Origin: Stereocaulon alpinum
Lineage: Eukaryota > Ascomycota > Lecanoromycetes > Lecanorales > Stereocaulaceae
Direction: 5' to 3'
Assembly (NCBI GenBank): GCA_018257865.1
Contig: JAEUBA010000056.1
Location: 151,493-215,492 of the forward strand
DNA length: 64,000 nt
The notes beneath the pieces were generated by a model. That model saw only the letters and a program-made list of their open reading frames with translations. It had not been told where the DNA came from and did no database searches. Shown here piece by piece: positions 47,397 through 59,607 of this stretch; the first letter of the stretch is position 1, and every line of letters starts with the position of its first letter. Both the position numbers and the translations under genes were made by a program.

Positions 47397-49181
47397 ATGA
47401 CTCTCGTTCGATTGACCTCATTGGTCATTTACGCTTCACTGGCCGTAGTGCTCCGATTCGCATCTTTTCGCTACATGTATGGAATCCATAAATTTAAAGG
47501 CCCTTTTTTAGCTTCTTTTACAGATTTCTGGAGATTCTTAAATGCCTACCGTAACAAATTGTTCCCATCGCGACATTTGCACGAGGAATATGGCGATGTG
47601 GTGCGATTAGGCCCCAATGCACTCTGCTTTCGGGATCCGCAAGCTATCAAAGATATCTATGGGGCCGGAAAGAACTGGGAAAAGGTGACTTCCCACTGTT
47701 TCACTAATATGAGAACTACTAAAAGCGCTGTTGTGATCGTAGTCAGGCTTCTACGCTCCCAGCGCCCCGGTCTCTCGTGGACAATGGGCGCACACCTTAT
47801 TCTCGAGCCCAGACCCCACATGGCATCGGAACGTTCGCAGAGCGATGAATCCATTCTTCTCCCAGACCACAGTGACGACGTACGAGCCACTCGTAGAATC
47901 TACGATCGAGCCTTTCCTCGCCGAGCTCGAGCGTCGATTTGCCGATGTGGATGGTGATGCAGGCTCATTTGACGTTTTCACATGGATGACTTATTTCACT
48001 TTCGATGTAATGAGTGATCTAACATATAGCCAGCGCCATGGCTTTATCGCACGCGCTGAGGACGTTCATGGCATAATCGGCTGGGTGGAGGAATTCCTGG
48101 CATATGGGTTCTGGGTGAGTCCGGTGCTCTGCTCTTTCTCGCGCCGTGCTCGTCGTAACTGAGATTTCTTTCAGGCGGGTCAAATGCCATGGATTGATAG
48201 GCTTCTCAGGCACAACCCTTTTCTCATGTGGCTCGAGAGGCGCGGTTGGTACGGTGGTAATACCTTTCCAGGCGCTAGATTTGCCCTTCAACGCCTTGCA
48301 GAAAGGGAGCGAGAAGACGCAGCTAATGGACTGGACGCGAAGAAGCGCGAGGACCTGCTCGACAAGTTCCGCAAGGCTAAGAGAGAACGGCCAGAGCACA
48401 TTACAATCAAGGAAGTCTTGGGTCTTAGTCTCTCCACTATCATAGCAGGTTCAGAGCCAAGGTGAATGCTTCTCGTGTCGCTCCAACAGCCGAAGCTGAT
48501 GTATTTCCCAAAGTGCTGTCAGCCTTACCGCGATCCTCTATTATGTATTACGCACACCAGGCTGCTACGAAAAAGTCCAAAGCGAGCTATCCTCTCGCCT
48601 CACACACCCGGACTCTTCACAGTATCCTCAGACTCCTTTCGTCGCCGCTCGCTCACTTCCATATCTTCACGCCTGCATCCAAGAAGCATTCCGTCTACAT
48701 CCTCCTTTCGCCGTTAATTTTGAGCGCCTCGTTCCGCAGGGCGGTGCATCCATTTGCAACCACTACATTCCCGCTGGGACAATTGTCAGTGTAAATCCAT
48801 GGGTCACACAGCGTGATAAAGCAACGTTTGGGGAGGATGTGGATACTTTTCGGCCGGAAAGATGGGTGACACAAGATGAGGATAAAGTTAGAGCAATGGA
48901 GAGGGCAATGTTTTTGTTTGGATCAGGGGATCATATATGTTTGGGTAGGAATGTTGCGTTGATGGAGATCTATAAGCTTGTTCCCAGCTTGCTGAGGATG
49001 TTCGAGGTGGGTATTTCCACTTATCATCCTTTCTGATTAGATCCGACTGACCAATTTTTTTGTCTCATAGATTGAAATGGTGGACCCTGTGAAGGAGTGG
49101 ACGGTAGAAACTTGGGCTGCTTCGAGGCAAAAGGGTTTCGAGGTTCGTATCAAGAGTAAGTGGAGCTCCAAAACACGATAG
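47397..49181 (+). CDS. Cytochrome P450 monooxygenase
   Basis: Haem-thiolate monooxygenase, ER-anchored, 516 residues from five exons: 47397-47684, 47743-48114, 48175-48461, 48514-49006 and 49071-49181; all introns are GT-AG and all joins keep frame. The N-terminal membrane anchor is MTLVRLTSLVIYASLAVVL. WHRNVRRAMNPFF is the C-helix WxxxR region. The I-helix reads AGSEPSA, the ExxR motif is EAFR, the PERF-type motif is RPERW, and the haem loop FLFGSGDHICLGRN has its Cys at ~458. It resembles the fungal pisatin-demethylase/benzoate-hydroxylase-like P450s, but the substrate cannot be read. It is near a methyltransferase but no polyketide, peptide or terpene synthase is in view. Confidence 0.93.
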
Positions 49182-51157
49182 ATTCGGTGACCGACGACAT
49201 GGTTGTGATTTATGCGCTCCTGCCTCAGTCTTTGTCTCACCTCTATCGTTGTTGATCGTAACCGGAGCCTGCGTCAATTGGAGTCTGATGAGAATATAAT
49301 ACATGTGTGATAAAATGTCCTCTTATGGGACCAAGTCGAATTGAATCGAACTTGGTCAAGTGGCAGGTTTCTCGCATGTAGTGTCTTGTGGCAGGCATCA
49401 TTAATCATGCGAGCCTCCTTCCTTTGATATCTCTATGCACTGGTTCACAGCAGAAGTCTACCCGCTTTGGTAGGAAGAACGGGAACGCAATAGCAGCAAT
49501 CGGGGAGCTCCTAGAGGCCTAGTTCCAGCTGAATAAGATGTTGAAGATTGTGGAGACCGACCAGAGCTGGAATTCGTCGTCACGGTTTGTGGTAAGTACT
49601 GTCATCTCTGGGTAAGAGCAGTTCCTTCTTGGAAGTCGACCAGAGTGTGTCAGTGACTAAGCGTTTGAAGAGCGGTATGAACCACTATCAAGGCACATTG
49701 AGAGGTCCGGGTCATTGATAATGTATCTTGTACGATCAATAGGTTCTAGTACGGGACATGACCAATACCAATACCTTTATTTCAATGAGTCGTAGTGACG
49801 TGACCATAATAGCGGCTATCAGCCTCTTCTGTTGAGAAGCCTTAAAGAGACCTTAAGAGACAAGTGGTTAAAGAAAGCAAGGAATTGTTCCTGTATATCT
49901 GAGTGCAATTGCCTGATGCATCCTAGAGGATTGACAAAAGCAAAGCATCGAATACAGGCAATAAGGTTGCTCGTTCATGCAGATATTTAAGCGGCATCAT
50001 TTGAGGTGGTGTTTTGGCAGGAAATAAAGTCCACTCTAGGACTGAATTTGCATGGCTTGGGTCGCTAGCAGCTTGCCCTGGAAGGAAGAACATTAGCGGA
50101 GGAGCTACAAGCCATCAAAAGAAATCTCGTGATTTTCTCTATATCCGTATCGCCACCGCTGAAACCATGAGTCGCTGCATATCATAGCAGTGTTGGCGGT
50201 CCATTGCCAGATACATGAGCCCGTCAACATCAACAAAAATTTCATACTACCCCGGAAGGGTCCCTAAGAAGCTGGCCAAGAGTCACCTGAAGATACCCTA
50301 GCACCTAGACGCTTCCTAGGCCTACATTACTGTTCCTCCACAGATAAAAAGGCCTATACGCTATCTCTCGCCCTCTATATAGTCGTACAGCCTCTAGAGT
50401 ATACAGTCGTATTACTATTGTACTGATAAAGCCAGAAGGTTGTCGCCGAGGAAAACGTTAGTGGCAGTGAGATTTAGATTTAGGGGGTCGCTTATGGGGC
50501 GCCCCTACCCAGACGAGCTGGAAAAGTGTGAACTTTGCTTTGATATTGACGAGGTGGAGAATGTCCCGAAAGATGGGTGTACTGCATATAGATCATTATT
50601 GGAAAAGGGAAAGTCAAAGCATGGTGGCGCGAGGTGTCTCATTTCGGATAGGCTTACATTGCATGGAATTCGTTATTAAGCCAGAGATCCGAAGGGAGAT
50701 GGTGTGAGACATTTATTTTCGGGTCAAATCCCCGACGCTAGTGAACCAACCTGCTGAGTCACTAGAAACGCTACTCACTAGAAAGTCCTGGCGATCTTGG
50801 CACACAGGTCACCACTGCCCTCGTTCTAGTTTCGACACAGGTACCTACTCTCGGTACTGCACAATTCATCTGCAAAACAATCAACAGTTGTCGCGGGATT
50901 CCTCGAGCCCAAGAACTCCTATCACCCGTCCAAATCATTCGTTGATAATGACGCTAAGTTGATCATGGCCACTGATCGCCACCTTAGCATCCTGACATCC
51001 AATCTTCTTGCTTCTGATGGTTCTCTCAAGCGCCGACTTTTGTAATTGTATAAGGTGAATATTACACTCTGTTTCATGGACCTTGTAGTCGCCGAAGGTT
51101 TGTCACCTGCTGAGACTTGGGTGTGCTGAAGATTTTAAATTTTTCATGGGACATACA
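49182..51157. other. Intergenic with partly RIP-mutated repeat debris
   Basis: No intact gene. Around 50230-50460 the sequence shifts to TA-rich, CpA-poor text (for example CCTATACGCTATCTCTCGCC) that resembles the patch near 25.6 kb, so it is probably the relic of a repeat. A frame at 50440-50679 (+, 79 codons) is unrecognised. Confidence 0.4.
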
Positions 51158-51810
51158 TCACGCTGAACCCTCCACGGCAAAAGTCCTCGTTTGTTGAATG
51201 ATACGCGAGCAACTGTGATGGCTTTCAGCATCTTCATCGTCGAGCGGCTCGCCTGTAGTAACACTGGTGGCATTATAGCCACTGGAGACATTCTCTAGTG
51301 CGACGGCATCGCTCCCTTGTCGGCCAGGTTTGGTTATCGAGAAAGCTGACCTTAAAGCAGATGAGTCACCAATCGTGTGACCATAGTAGTAATCACTCGT
51401 GCCTCGTCGTCTGATATCGTCGCTTCTCATAAAGCCAGACCCGGCACTGTCCAGGAATGGCTTGAGATAAAGGAAGCAGGCCGAGACAATGCTGAGACTC
51501 TGGATGGCCTGCGTGCAAATTGTCGCGGTCCAGGAATCTAGACCTGGCTTCTGCAAATGCTCGGCTCTATCCCAGAAGAATAGCTTGCAAGCTGAAGCCG
51601 CAATGACTCTGTATACGAATCAGCAGCTTGATACCCTGTTGTAAGTCGTTGTACTCACGTGGTTCGAAGAGCGAAGAAAGAAAAGACGGAGACTTTCTTG
51701 GTAATCGATGTTCGAATCTTCCAGATTACCATTAACGGCACCAGCATCAATGCCATGTCAGTAATGATGTTTGTGACCTCGAAATAGTTCCACCATATAT
51801 GCTGATAGCT
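51158..51810 (-). pseudogene. Fungal rhodopsin-family membrane protein (Pth11-like), 3' part, cut off by a transposon
   Basis: C-terminal half of a seven-helix integral membrane protein of the Fung_rhodopsin (PF20684-like) group; the 5' half is at 59787-60423. Exons 51801-51659 and 51608-51158 join across a GTGAGT...TACAG intron. The first contains NYFEVTNIITDMALMLVPLM and WKIRTSITKKVSVFSFFALR (helices 5 and 6 region). The second contains TVIAASACKLFFWDRAEH, then LDSWTATICTQAIQSLSIVS (last helix) and a hydrophilic, Ser/Asp-rich cytoplasmic tail. The reading frame is undamaged. The preceding intron is interrupted at its 3' end by the 8-kb retrotransposon, with the GTATC target duplication at 51811-51815. 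Confidence 0.85.
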
Positions 51811-51815
51811 GTATC

Positions 51816-51989
51816 TGTCAAAATATAGGGTAGAACACTTGCTTGATTAGGTGTCTAAGTGCTACACGCGCGATCTATATACAGTGGTACTAACTCAGTA
51901 TACTAAGATACTAAGGCTTAGTTATTATACTAAGACTTAGTTAGTATACTAAGGATTAGTTATCCTTAGTACGTAGGCTACTTTTAATA
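51816..51989 (-). repeat. 3' LTR of the Copia element (left end)
   Basis: 174 bp, ends TGTCAAAATA (outer) and ...TTTTAATA (inner, mutated from TTTCAACA). It differs from the right copy essentially only by C-to-T and G-to-A transitions. Confidence 0.94.
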
Positions 51990-51998
51990 CTCCCCTTT
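51990..51998 (-). other. Polypurine tract of the Copia element
   Basis: On the element's sense (minus) strand the bases next to the 3' LTR read AAAGGGGAG, a polypurine tract that primes plus-strand DNA synthesis. Confidence 0.75.
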
Positions 51999-53940
51999 AT
52001 ATAAGTAAGTAAGATTTACCTAATAGTACTCCCCTCCTTATAATAAGTAATTAATTAAGACGTCTCTAAGTCTAGTAGCTAGTTACTCTAAGGTATAGAC
52101 TAATTAGATCGTCTATACGCTATAATTCGAGCGGCTAACCCCCTAGAAGTATACGCTAGTAAGGTATATATAGGTTAAAATTAATAGTAGCCTATTAATA
52201 ATTCTACTTTTTATACGTTTATAGTTATTTGAATATTTTATTTCCTATAGAGGCTATATAGGCTAATTTTCTGCTAATATAAGGCCGTAGGATAGATAGG
52301 GATAGTTAAAAAGTCTTATAAAGCGGCTATAGTAGCGGCTATAAGTCCTAGCGAGCTTCTAGGGCGGTCTAGCTATATTAGACTTAGTATTATAAACGTT
52401 ACGGAGTACCTATATACTAAATAGCGGTTAATTCTAGGCGTATAATAAGCTACGTTAGCTAGACTAGCTGCGCTATATTATAGGTAATAAGGGTCGTAAT
52501 ATAGGGTTTAGTAGCCCTATATTAGTAATAGAGGGCCTTAGGTATAGGGCGGAGTACCTTAGGGAAGGGATTAATAATAGGGTATAGTATTATTAAATAA
52601 TAGTAGTAATTCCTATATATTACGGAGCTTACGGAGTTACGGCTCTACGGGATTAATAATTAGGCGTAGGAGTAGCTAAGGGTATATAGATCCCCTAAAG
52701 CCTTAGTATAGGAGTACCTAAATAGGGCTTAGTAACCCTAAAATATAGTATTTCTAACTAGATAGAAGGCGCTAGTAATACTAAGGGCTCCCTTAGATTA
52801 GAACTTATAGCAGGCTCTCTAGGCTAATAATATTTTAAAAGGGAATAAAGCGGTCCTTTAGTAGGGCCTTAGTTAGGCCGTCTATAACTATCTTCTAAGT
52901 TAGGGTATAGATTAATTTAACCGCTTCTTTAGCAACTTACTCCCTAATAAAATAGACGTTAATATTAATATACTTAGTCTAAGTATAAAATTAAGGGTTC
53001 TTAGCTAGGGCTATAGCGCCCTAATTATTATAGAAGATTACTACTACCTCTAAGGAGTTAATATTAGTATTAAGTTAGTTTAGGAGGTTCCGTAGCTAGA
53101 TAGCCTCCTTCGTAGCCTAAGTCTAGCTAATATATTCGGCTTTATACGAAGATAGTATAATAGTAGGTTATTACTTAGAAGACTAGCTAATAGCGCTACT
53201 ACTAATATTAAAGATATACTTAGAAGTTAATCGTCAGGTATCTTAATTACCCGCCTAGTCTATATTAGTATATCCTAATAATAGCTTTAGAGCTCCCCTA
53301 AATATAAGCTGTAGGTTAATAGTAGAGCGGAGGTAGCGGAAGATCCGTTTTACCGCTTTCTAATACTTATTATTCGGGTTGGAGCTATACCGGGAGATAA
53401 TAGAGACTAAGTATATAATATTAGGACGAGTACCTATTATAGCGTATATTAATAATCTAAATATAGACTAGTATTAGGTTTAGAAGGCGTCGGTAGCCTT
53501 ATAGTCCTTATTAGCGGCCTAATATTTTTCGTTACCTATTAGCGTAGGGGTTAATTTAGCCGTATCCTATATACCGTAGTCTCGAATAAACTTCTTAACG
53601 TAGCCTACTTAGCTGAGATAAATAATATAATTAGCCCGATCCCTAGTAATTATTATACTTAGATAGTAGGTATATAGGCTGAGATTAGTTATTTTAAATT
53701 AGGTATAAACTTTGCCTTTAGGTCTTAGATTTAGGACTTACTAGGCCCTATAAGAAGAATATCGTCTATATAGATAGTAATAATTATAGTACTATTAGTA
53801 AAGATACTAAGGTCGGTAGAGAGGGGTTCGAAACTAAGCTCTTTAAGGTACGTTAATAGGGTATTATACTAAACTTAAGGCGACTACTTTAAGCCGTAGA
53901 GCGCCTTCTTTAGCTTATAAACTAGGCCTTCTTTACTTTA

Positions 53941-54521
53941 TCTACAAAAGTTTTTTTGGCTGAGTTTTTTCTAGCCGCTACAGCTGCTGCAGCTGAAACT
54001 TAGAAAGACTTAGTAACTCAGCCAAACTCAGCCAAACTTAGCTAAACTTAGCTAAACTTAGTAGCTTATCTCGCTTACTAAGTACTTACTAAGCGACTAA
54101 AAAATTTTAGACTTAAAATAGCTATTTATAGCTATTTATTTTAAGTTTTTTAAAGTTTAGCTTCCGCCGCTAAAAACGGGAAGTTCGGGAAGTCTCTAGT
54201 TAATCTATTATTATTCCTTTATTAAATCTAATTCTATTTTTAGAAATCTCGCTTAATTTTAGTTTAGAAAGTTTATTTCTAGCCCTATATACCCCCCTAC
54301 TAGTACTACTAGTTATAATATAATTATTATTAAATTCTAAATTAATTTTTTTTTTTAGATAAGTTTTAGATAAGTTTGGATAAGTTTTAGATAAGTTTGG
54401 ATAAGTTTCAGCTATAGCTGCTATAGAATACTAAGGGTTAATTCTAATACTGAGTGGATAAGTACCGCTGAGCGGATACAGCCGCTCCAGCCAAAACCTA
54501 TCCATAAAAGTAATTTGTAGA
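53941..54521. mobile_element. Nested ~580-bp insertion in the reverse transcriptase (MITE-like), boundaries approximate
   Basis: The RT frame breaks between QPEGFVLLTST and the KLKKALYGLK block by about 580 bp. The ends form imperfect inverted repeats: the left reads TCTACAAAAGTTTTTTTGGC and the right, reverse-complemented, reads TCTACAAATTACTTTTATGG and then GGTTTTGGCTGGAG. Outer parts still contain CpA/TpG while the core is depleted. It contains short tandem repeats (ACTCAGCCAA-type at about 54017-54060 and GATAAGTTT-type at about 54355-54410). No coding frame. A target duplication could not be settled, so the class is open; a MITE or other non-autonomous DNA element is likely. Confidence 0.6.
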
Positions 54522-55582
54522 TGTTAGTAGTACGAAGCCTTCTGGCTGTATAATATAAATATCCTCTTTAACGTCCCCGTAAAGGAAGGCGGTCTTAATA
54601 TCTATCTATTCTAGTTCTTAGTCCTAGGCGGTAGTAATTACGAAAATAGCTTTATAGCTTATTAGCTTAACTACTAAGGTAAAGGTTTTATAGTAATTAA
54701 TACCTTCTTATTACTCAAAACTATAGACTACCTAGTAGGCTTTATAGCGAGTAATCTCGCCGTTAGGGCCCTATTTAAGCTTATAGACCTATTTCCCTTT
54801 AAGAGGTCGGTAGTTAATAGGTAGCTTAGTAAGCTTCTAAGTTTTATTCTAAGTAAGGGAGTTAACTTTATCCTTTATTACCTACTACTATTTAGAACTC
54901 CGGTGATTAGTCTTAGCTTCTGCGTAGCTTTTCGGCTTATATAGTTTAGAGACGTTAGCTTAGGATAATAGTACTAATAGGTCTAGCCTAAGTTTTAGGT
55001 ACTAATATTATACCGCTTCTTATACTACTAGTAACGTAGGCGGTAGCTATAGTCGTTACTAACCTATTATTAATTAAGTTACTTAGGGGCTTATTCTTAG
55101 TTAAGACGCTTTTAAGGAAGTATCCTATATAGGGGTAGTAGCGAGTTTATCGCCTAACTTAGAGGAAGTTAGTATTAACTACTTAGAAGATATAGTTAAT
55201 AGCAGCGTTAGAGATTTCTAACGCTAGCGAATAGTATTAAGGAAGTTATTAACTTTAGGGTTAATATAGCTCTTCTCCCCTAATAACAGCGCTACTAACT
55301 TAGTATATTTCGGCTTCGGTTAAGTAAGTCTAGTAGCGTTTAGTCGCTACTAATTAGGGTTACTCTCGCTATTAGTAGGGATATTATCTAGCTATTTAAC
55401 GTTATTATATACCTAGATATAATTACTAGGTAGGAGTATATAATAGGCGTATTCGCCCTTATAGCCTATAAGTCTTATATAGAAAGCCTAATCCTTATAC
55501 TTCTTCTAGGTTATTATAGGAGCCTGCTAATACTAGTAGAAGCCCTTCTATCCTACTACTTAAAGGTAGGATAGTTATAGAG

Positions 55583-55939
55583 TGTTACGGGTAACCCCGC
55601 AAGGTCACGGACAATGCACGTGATAGGGTTAGTAGGTAAAGGACACTTAGGAGAGGACCTAGTAATATAAGTAATCTAGGGTATATCAGGCAGATTATAG
55701 AGTAATATAGTAGATATAGGGCTAGATCACCTAGATTATACTAGGGCTTAGTATAATTAAGGTGAATATATAAGGAAGGGTTTTCCTTTAGCAGAATATT
55801 TTCTTATCTCCTTATATTTAACTTATATAATAGAGAGGAGTCTTAGCTTAAGATAATTTAACGACTACCTATCTCTATTACCTTCTAGCGCTCAATACAC
55901 TGTGTGATTTACCCGTAGGAGTTAAACCACCCCGTTACA
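55583..55939. mobile_element. Solo LTR (357 bp) of a different retrotransposon nested in the Copia element
   Basis: Starts TGTTACGGGTAACCCC and ends ACCACCCCGTTACA, with TG...CA termini. Flanked by a perfect 5-bp duplication TAGAG (55578-55582 and 55940-55944). It is unrelated to the host element's LTRs and interrupts the Copia integrase/RT region. It keeps many CpA and TpG dinucleotides, especially at its two ends, so it was less mutated than the surrounding element. Confidence 0.88.
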
Positions 55940-58689
55940 TAGAGGCTTACTAGTAGTAGCTTTATATAGGGTAATATCCCGCCTTATTATAGGCTAATAA
56001 TTGCGGAGGTAGTTAGTAGTAAGTATAAGCTCCCCCTAGAACTTTTCGGGGAGCTTATTATCTTTTAGTATTATACTAGTAATCTTCTATAGGGTCTAAC
56101 TAAGGTATTCTAATTTACTATTTATTTAAGGGGTACTTAGTACTATAGGTTCCTATATAATACCCTTAGATAGGCGGTACTTAAGTATAAAGTTATTATT
56201 ATACTTAGTACCGTAGTCGCTTCGTAACTACGTAATAGTATAGTCGTCGTATTCTATTTAATTAGCGTATATACGGAAAGCGTTTAGTACTAATTTAGTA
56301 GACTTATTATAGAGTAGGAAGATAGCGGAGTAGAGGGTTTTATTATCTAAAAATATAACTAGGTATTAGTAGCTATTATAAGTCGGCTAAAATAGACCTT
56401 AGAGGTTACTATAAATTAGGTTGTTCTACTAGCGACTAGGCTTAATTAGCTTTATATAGGGTAACTGCTTTATATTAGAAACTACGCAGGGCTCGTATAG
56501 TTCCCGTAGGGGTAAAGCGGTTAAATCTATTCCTTTAGAGACTTTAGTAAGCTTTAGAATACTCTAGCGCCTAATATACCCTAAGCGAGCGTACTATATT
56601 TTAAGCGTATCTTCGTTAATTAGCTTAGACTTAGACTTTAGCTTATAATTAGAGGAGCTAGATTTAGTAGTTCCGCTAGGAGTTTCCGCAGCAGAATCTT
56701 CTAAATTAGAGTTATTAGAGTCTTAGGCGGAGTCTTAATCACTTATAATTTAATTAATACTTAGGGATTCCGAAGTATTAATAGTAGCTAGGTATAGGGG
56801 GGCTTCTTACTATATTTTAAGGATATATAGGCGGTTTAGATAGTACTTAAATATAATACTATATTCGCTAATAGCGATACCGTTCGGTATAAATTTTAGG
56901 GGATATTATTAATCCTCCAGCTATCCTTAGGAGATTAGATTATAGCCGCTTTAGGGTATATACTAAATATTATCTAAAATTAGAGTTCTCTTAGTACCGT
57001 TAGCTATATATTTAAGGTATATTATACTAAAACTAGAGGTATAGCAGGTACTATTTAGGCTACTAATAGGACGTCTAAGGGTAGGAAATAGGGTATAACT
57101 TTTAAAGATAGAGCGGTCTTATATTATATATTAGGTATATCTGCTATCGAAGATCTAGAGGTAGGTAAGGGCGGTTTAGGCGGATAGCGCGTAGGCTTCT
57201 ACTATTATAATAATAGACTTAGTAGCGGACTTAGTAGTAGACTTATAGTATAGGGTAGAGGATTTCTAGTATAGGGCGGTAGAGTTTATAATATAGCTAA
57301 ACGCAAACCCTATATATCCGCTAGTAGGTTAGTCTTTACTAGAATTAGAGTTACTATTACTACTACTATAGCCTCTATACCTACTACGCCTACTTTATTT
57401 TCTACGTCTACGTACGTTACGTTTAGTACTATTATTACTCCCCTAGCTAGTCCGGTAGTCCCGCTTCTTCTACTTAAGGTAGAGATTATTATATTCTATC
57501 GTATTATAATAATCCTTCTTATAGTAGGTGTAATATTTTACGGTATAATTAATAACGCGAGAGTTATCTATATAGGCTCCTATCTAAATATAATATTTAG
57601 TATTACCGCTAGCGACTAGCGCCTATATACTTTATAGGGTATATTAGTTCGATAGAGCTACTAACGCCTAAGTTATAGAAGAGACGATAGAATTATTAGT
57701 AGAGTTAAGAAAATAAGTAATAGTATAGTCTAAGCTAAATTTCGCTATACTTTTATTATTAAAAGTATTATAGTTCTAACTATACGTCTTAATATAGGAG
57801 CTATAGGTTAGGAGTAGTCTAGAGTAAAAGCGATAGATCTTATAGTTTTTATTAAGGACTAGTTTTATTAATAGGTTCTAAAGTTCCTATAGAATCCCCT
57901 AAAACTTATTAGTATACGCCTAAGTATTATTATTATAAGTTATAACGCTAAGGGCTTTAAGCTTTCGGAAGGTAGAATTAAGAATTCCGGAGCCCTTTAG
58001 TATATATTCTTTTAGCTTATCCTAGGCGGCTTTTAGGGTTATATAGTCTTTAATTTTATTATAAGGATTAAGTTCGTAGCGGCTTTTTAGTATTATTAGG
58101 ATCCTTAAAGTTACCTATATCTATTATTCTTTACCTATTTCAGGCTCGGTATATTTGGTATTAATATAGATATAGAGATCTACTAGTTAAAGGAAGTCCT
58201 TTATATAGAGACGCTATTATAGATAGTTCCTAGGCCCTTAGAGTATCTTAATACGCTTAAGGGAGCTTATTAAGATAGAAAAGTTATCAGCTATTATTAG
58301 TTTTAGATTCGAAATCTAACTATAATTACTTAATAATTATTAAGAGTCTTACGTCGACTATAGGGCTTATAAGATATCTAAATAGGGAGCTAAAGTTAGG
58401 CTTAATAATAGACTTTAGGGTAGATTAACCTAATATTATACTACTATTAGGTTTAGATAGAGGATAATACTCGCTTTAATTACTATCGTCTAGTCTAGAA
58501 AGGTCTAAGTAGATTAATTTAATAGTATATAGAAAGTTATAGAAGGCGCAGTATTTAAGCTTATAAGTAATTCGCTACTATCTATAGCGTTAAGAGCGTT
58601 TAATATCGCTATAATAAATAAAGAAGGATAGATATAAGGTAGTATAGGACTTATATTTAAAGTTCTATACTAATCTCGCCCGTTCTTTT

Positions 58690-58950
58690 ATATACTACCT
58701 TAGTTAGACTTTAGGGACTTTATATAATTACCCTAGTTAGACTTTAGGGGCTTTATTTAATTACCTCTCCTTTAGTTAGACTTTAGGGGTATTAGTTAAT
58801 TACCCTAGTTAGACTTTAAGGTCTTAGTTTAATTACCTTAGTTAGACTTTAAGGATTTAGTTTAATTACCTTAGTAGGACTTTAAGGAGTTCGTATAATT
58901 ACCTCTCCCCTAGTTAGACTTTAGGGGTAATATTTAATTACATTTCGCTT
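58690..58950. repeat. Seven degenerate 33-40-bp tandem repeats in the Copia leader
   Basis: Each unit contains AGTTAGACTTTAGGG (or AAGG) followed by TTTAATTACC. They lie between the primer binding site and gag on the element's sense strand. Confidence 0.8.
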
Positions 58951-59592
58951 AATTAAGATAAAATAACGGAGGTCTTATTTATATATAGTAGGCCTAACTA
59001 GGATCTAAGAGGTTAAGAAACCTCCTAGATCGCTCTATATATAGAGTTTTTATAGATAGCGTTTAGTAACTAGAGTCTTAAGCTAAATAGGGGTTTAGAT
59101 TTCCTATAAGTTAGCTTATTTACCTATATTATAATAATATAATTAGTAAGAGTTAAGGAGGTTAGGATTCCTAGCTACTAAAAACTTTAATAAGCTAATA
59201 ATATATATACGTCTTAACCTAATATCTTAATAAGTATTCTATAGGCGGAATTAGTACTAACTAAATAGAGTATAGTAGCAGATTATTTTATTATTTCTAT
59301 ATAGGTAGATATTACTTAGCTTAGGAGCTTAGATTAAGCTAGCTTACTAGTAATTTACTAGTAACCTTACTAATATCCTAGTCTTTCTAAATAAAGTTTT
59401 CTGCTACTAAGCTACCTCTAACTAACTATTATATACCCCTAAGTAGTACTTAGTATATAGAGGTTAGTATCTATAGAGAGACCGTCTTACGAGCGAAGGT
59501 CCTATAGGATAGCGTAATAATCCTTAGACTAACTAAGTAATAGAAGGCTTATAGCGAGGCTTATAGGAGGTCTTTAATACTAATACCCTACG

Positions 59593-59607
59593 TCCGGGCT
59601 TATAACC
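59593..59607 (-). other. Primer binding site of the Copia element (initiator tRNA-Met half-molecule type)
   Basis: Directly inside the 5' LTR the sense strand reads GGTTATAAGCCCGGA. Allowing one G-to-A change this is GGTTATGAGCCC, the complement of the anticodon arm of initiator tRNA-Met. Priming from this internal part of the tRNA is a known habit of copia-type elements. Confidence 0.7.

Noticed and set aside
47685..47957. Continuation of the first P450 exon as an uninterrupted frame
   Set aside because: It loses P450 similarity after NWEK; splicing at 47685-47742 restores the family sequence in frame.
48466..48794. Frames after GSEPR suggesting that the P450 is truncated
   Set aside because: A 52-nt intron (48462-48513) gives AGSEPSAVSLTAILYYVL, so the gene is intact.
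50640..50745. TCGGGTCAAATCCCCGA, resembling a tRNA T-arm
   Set aside because: The loop lacks the leading T of TTCRANN and no acceptor, D or anticodon stems can be folded upstream.
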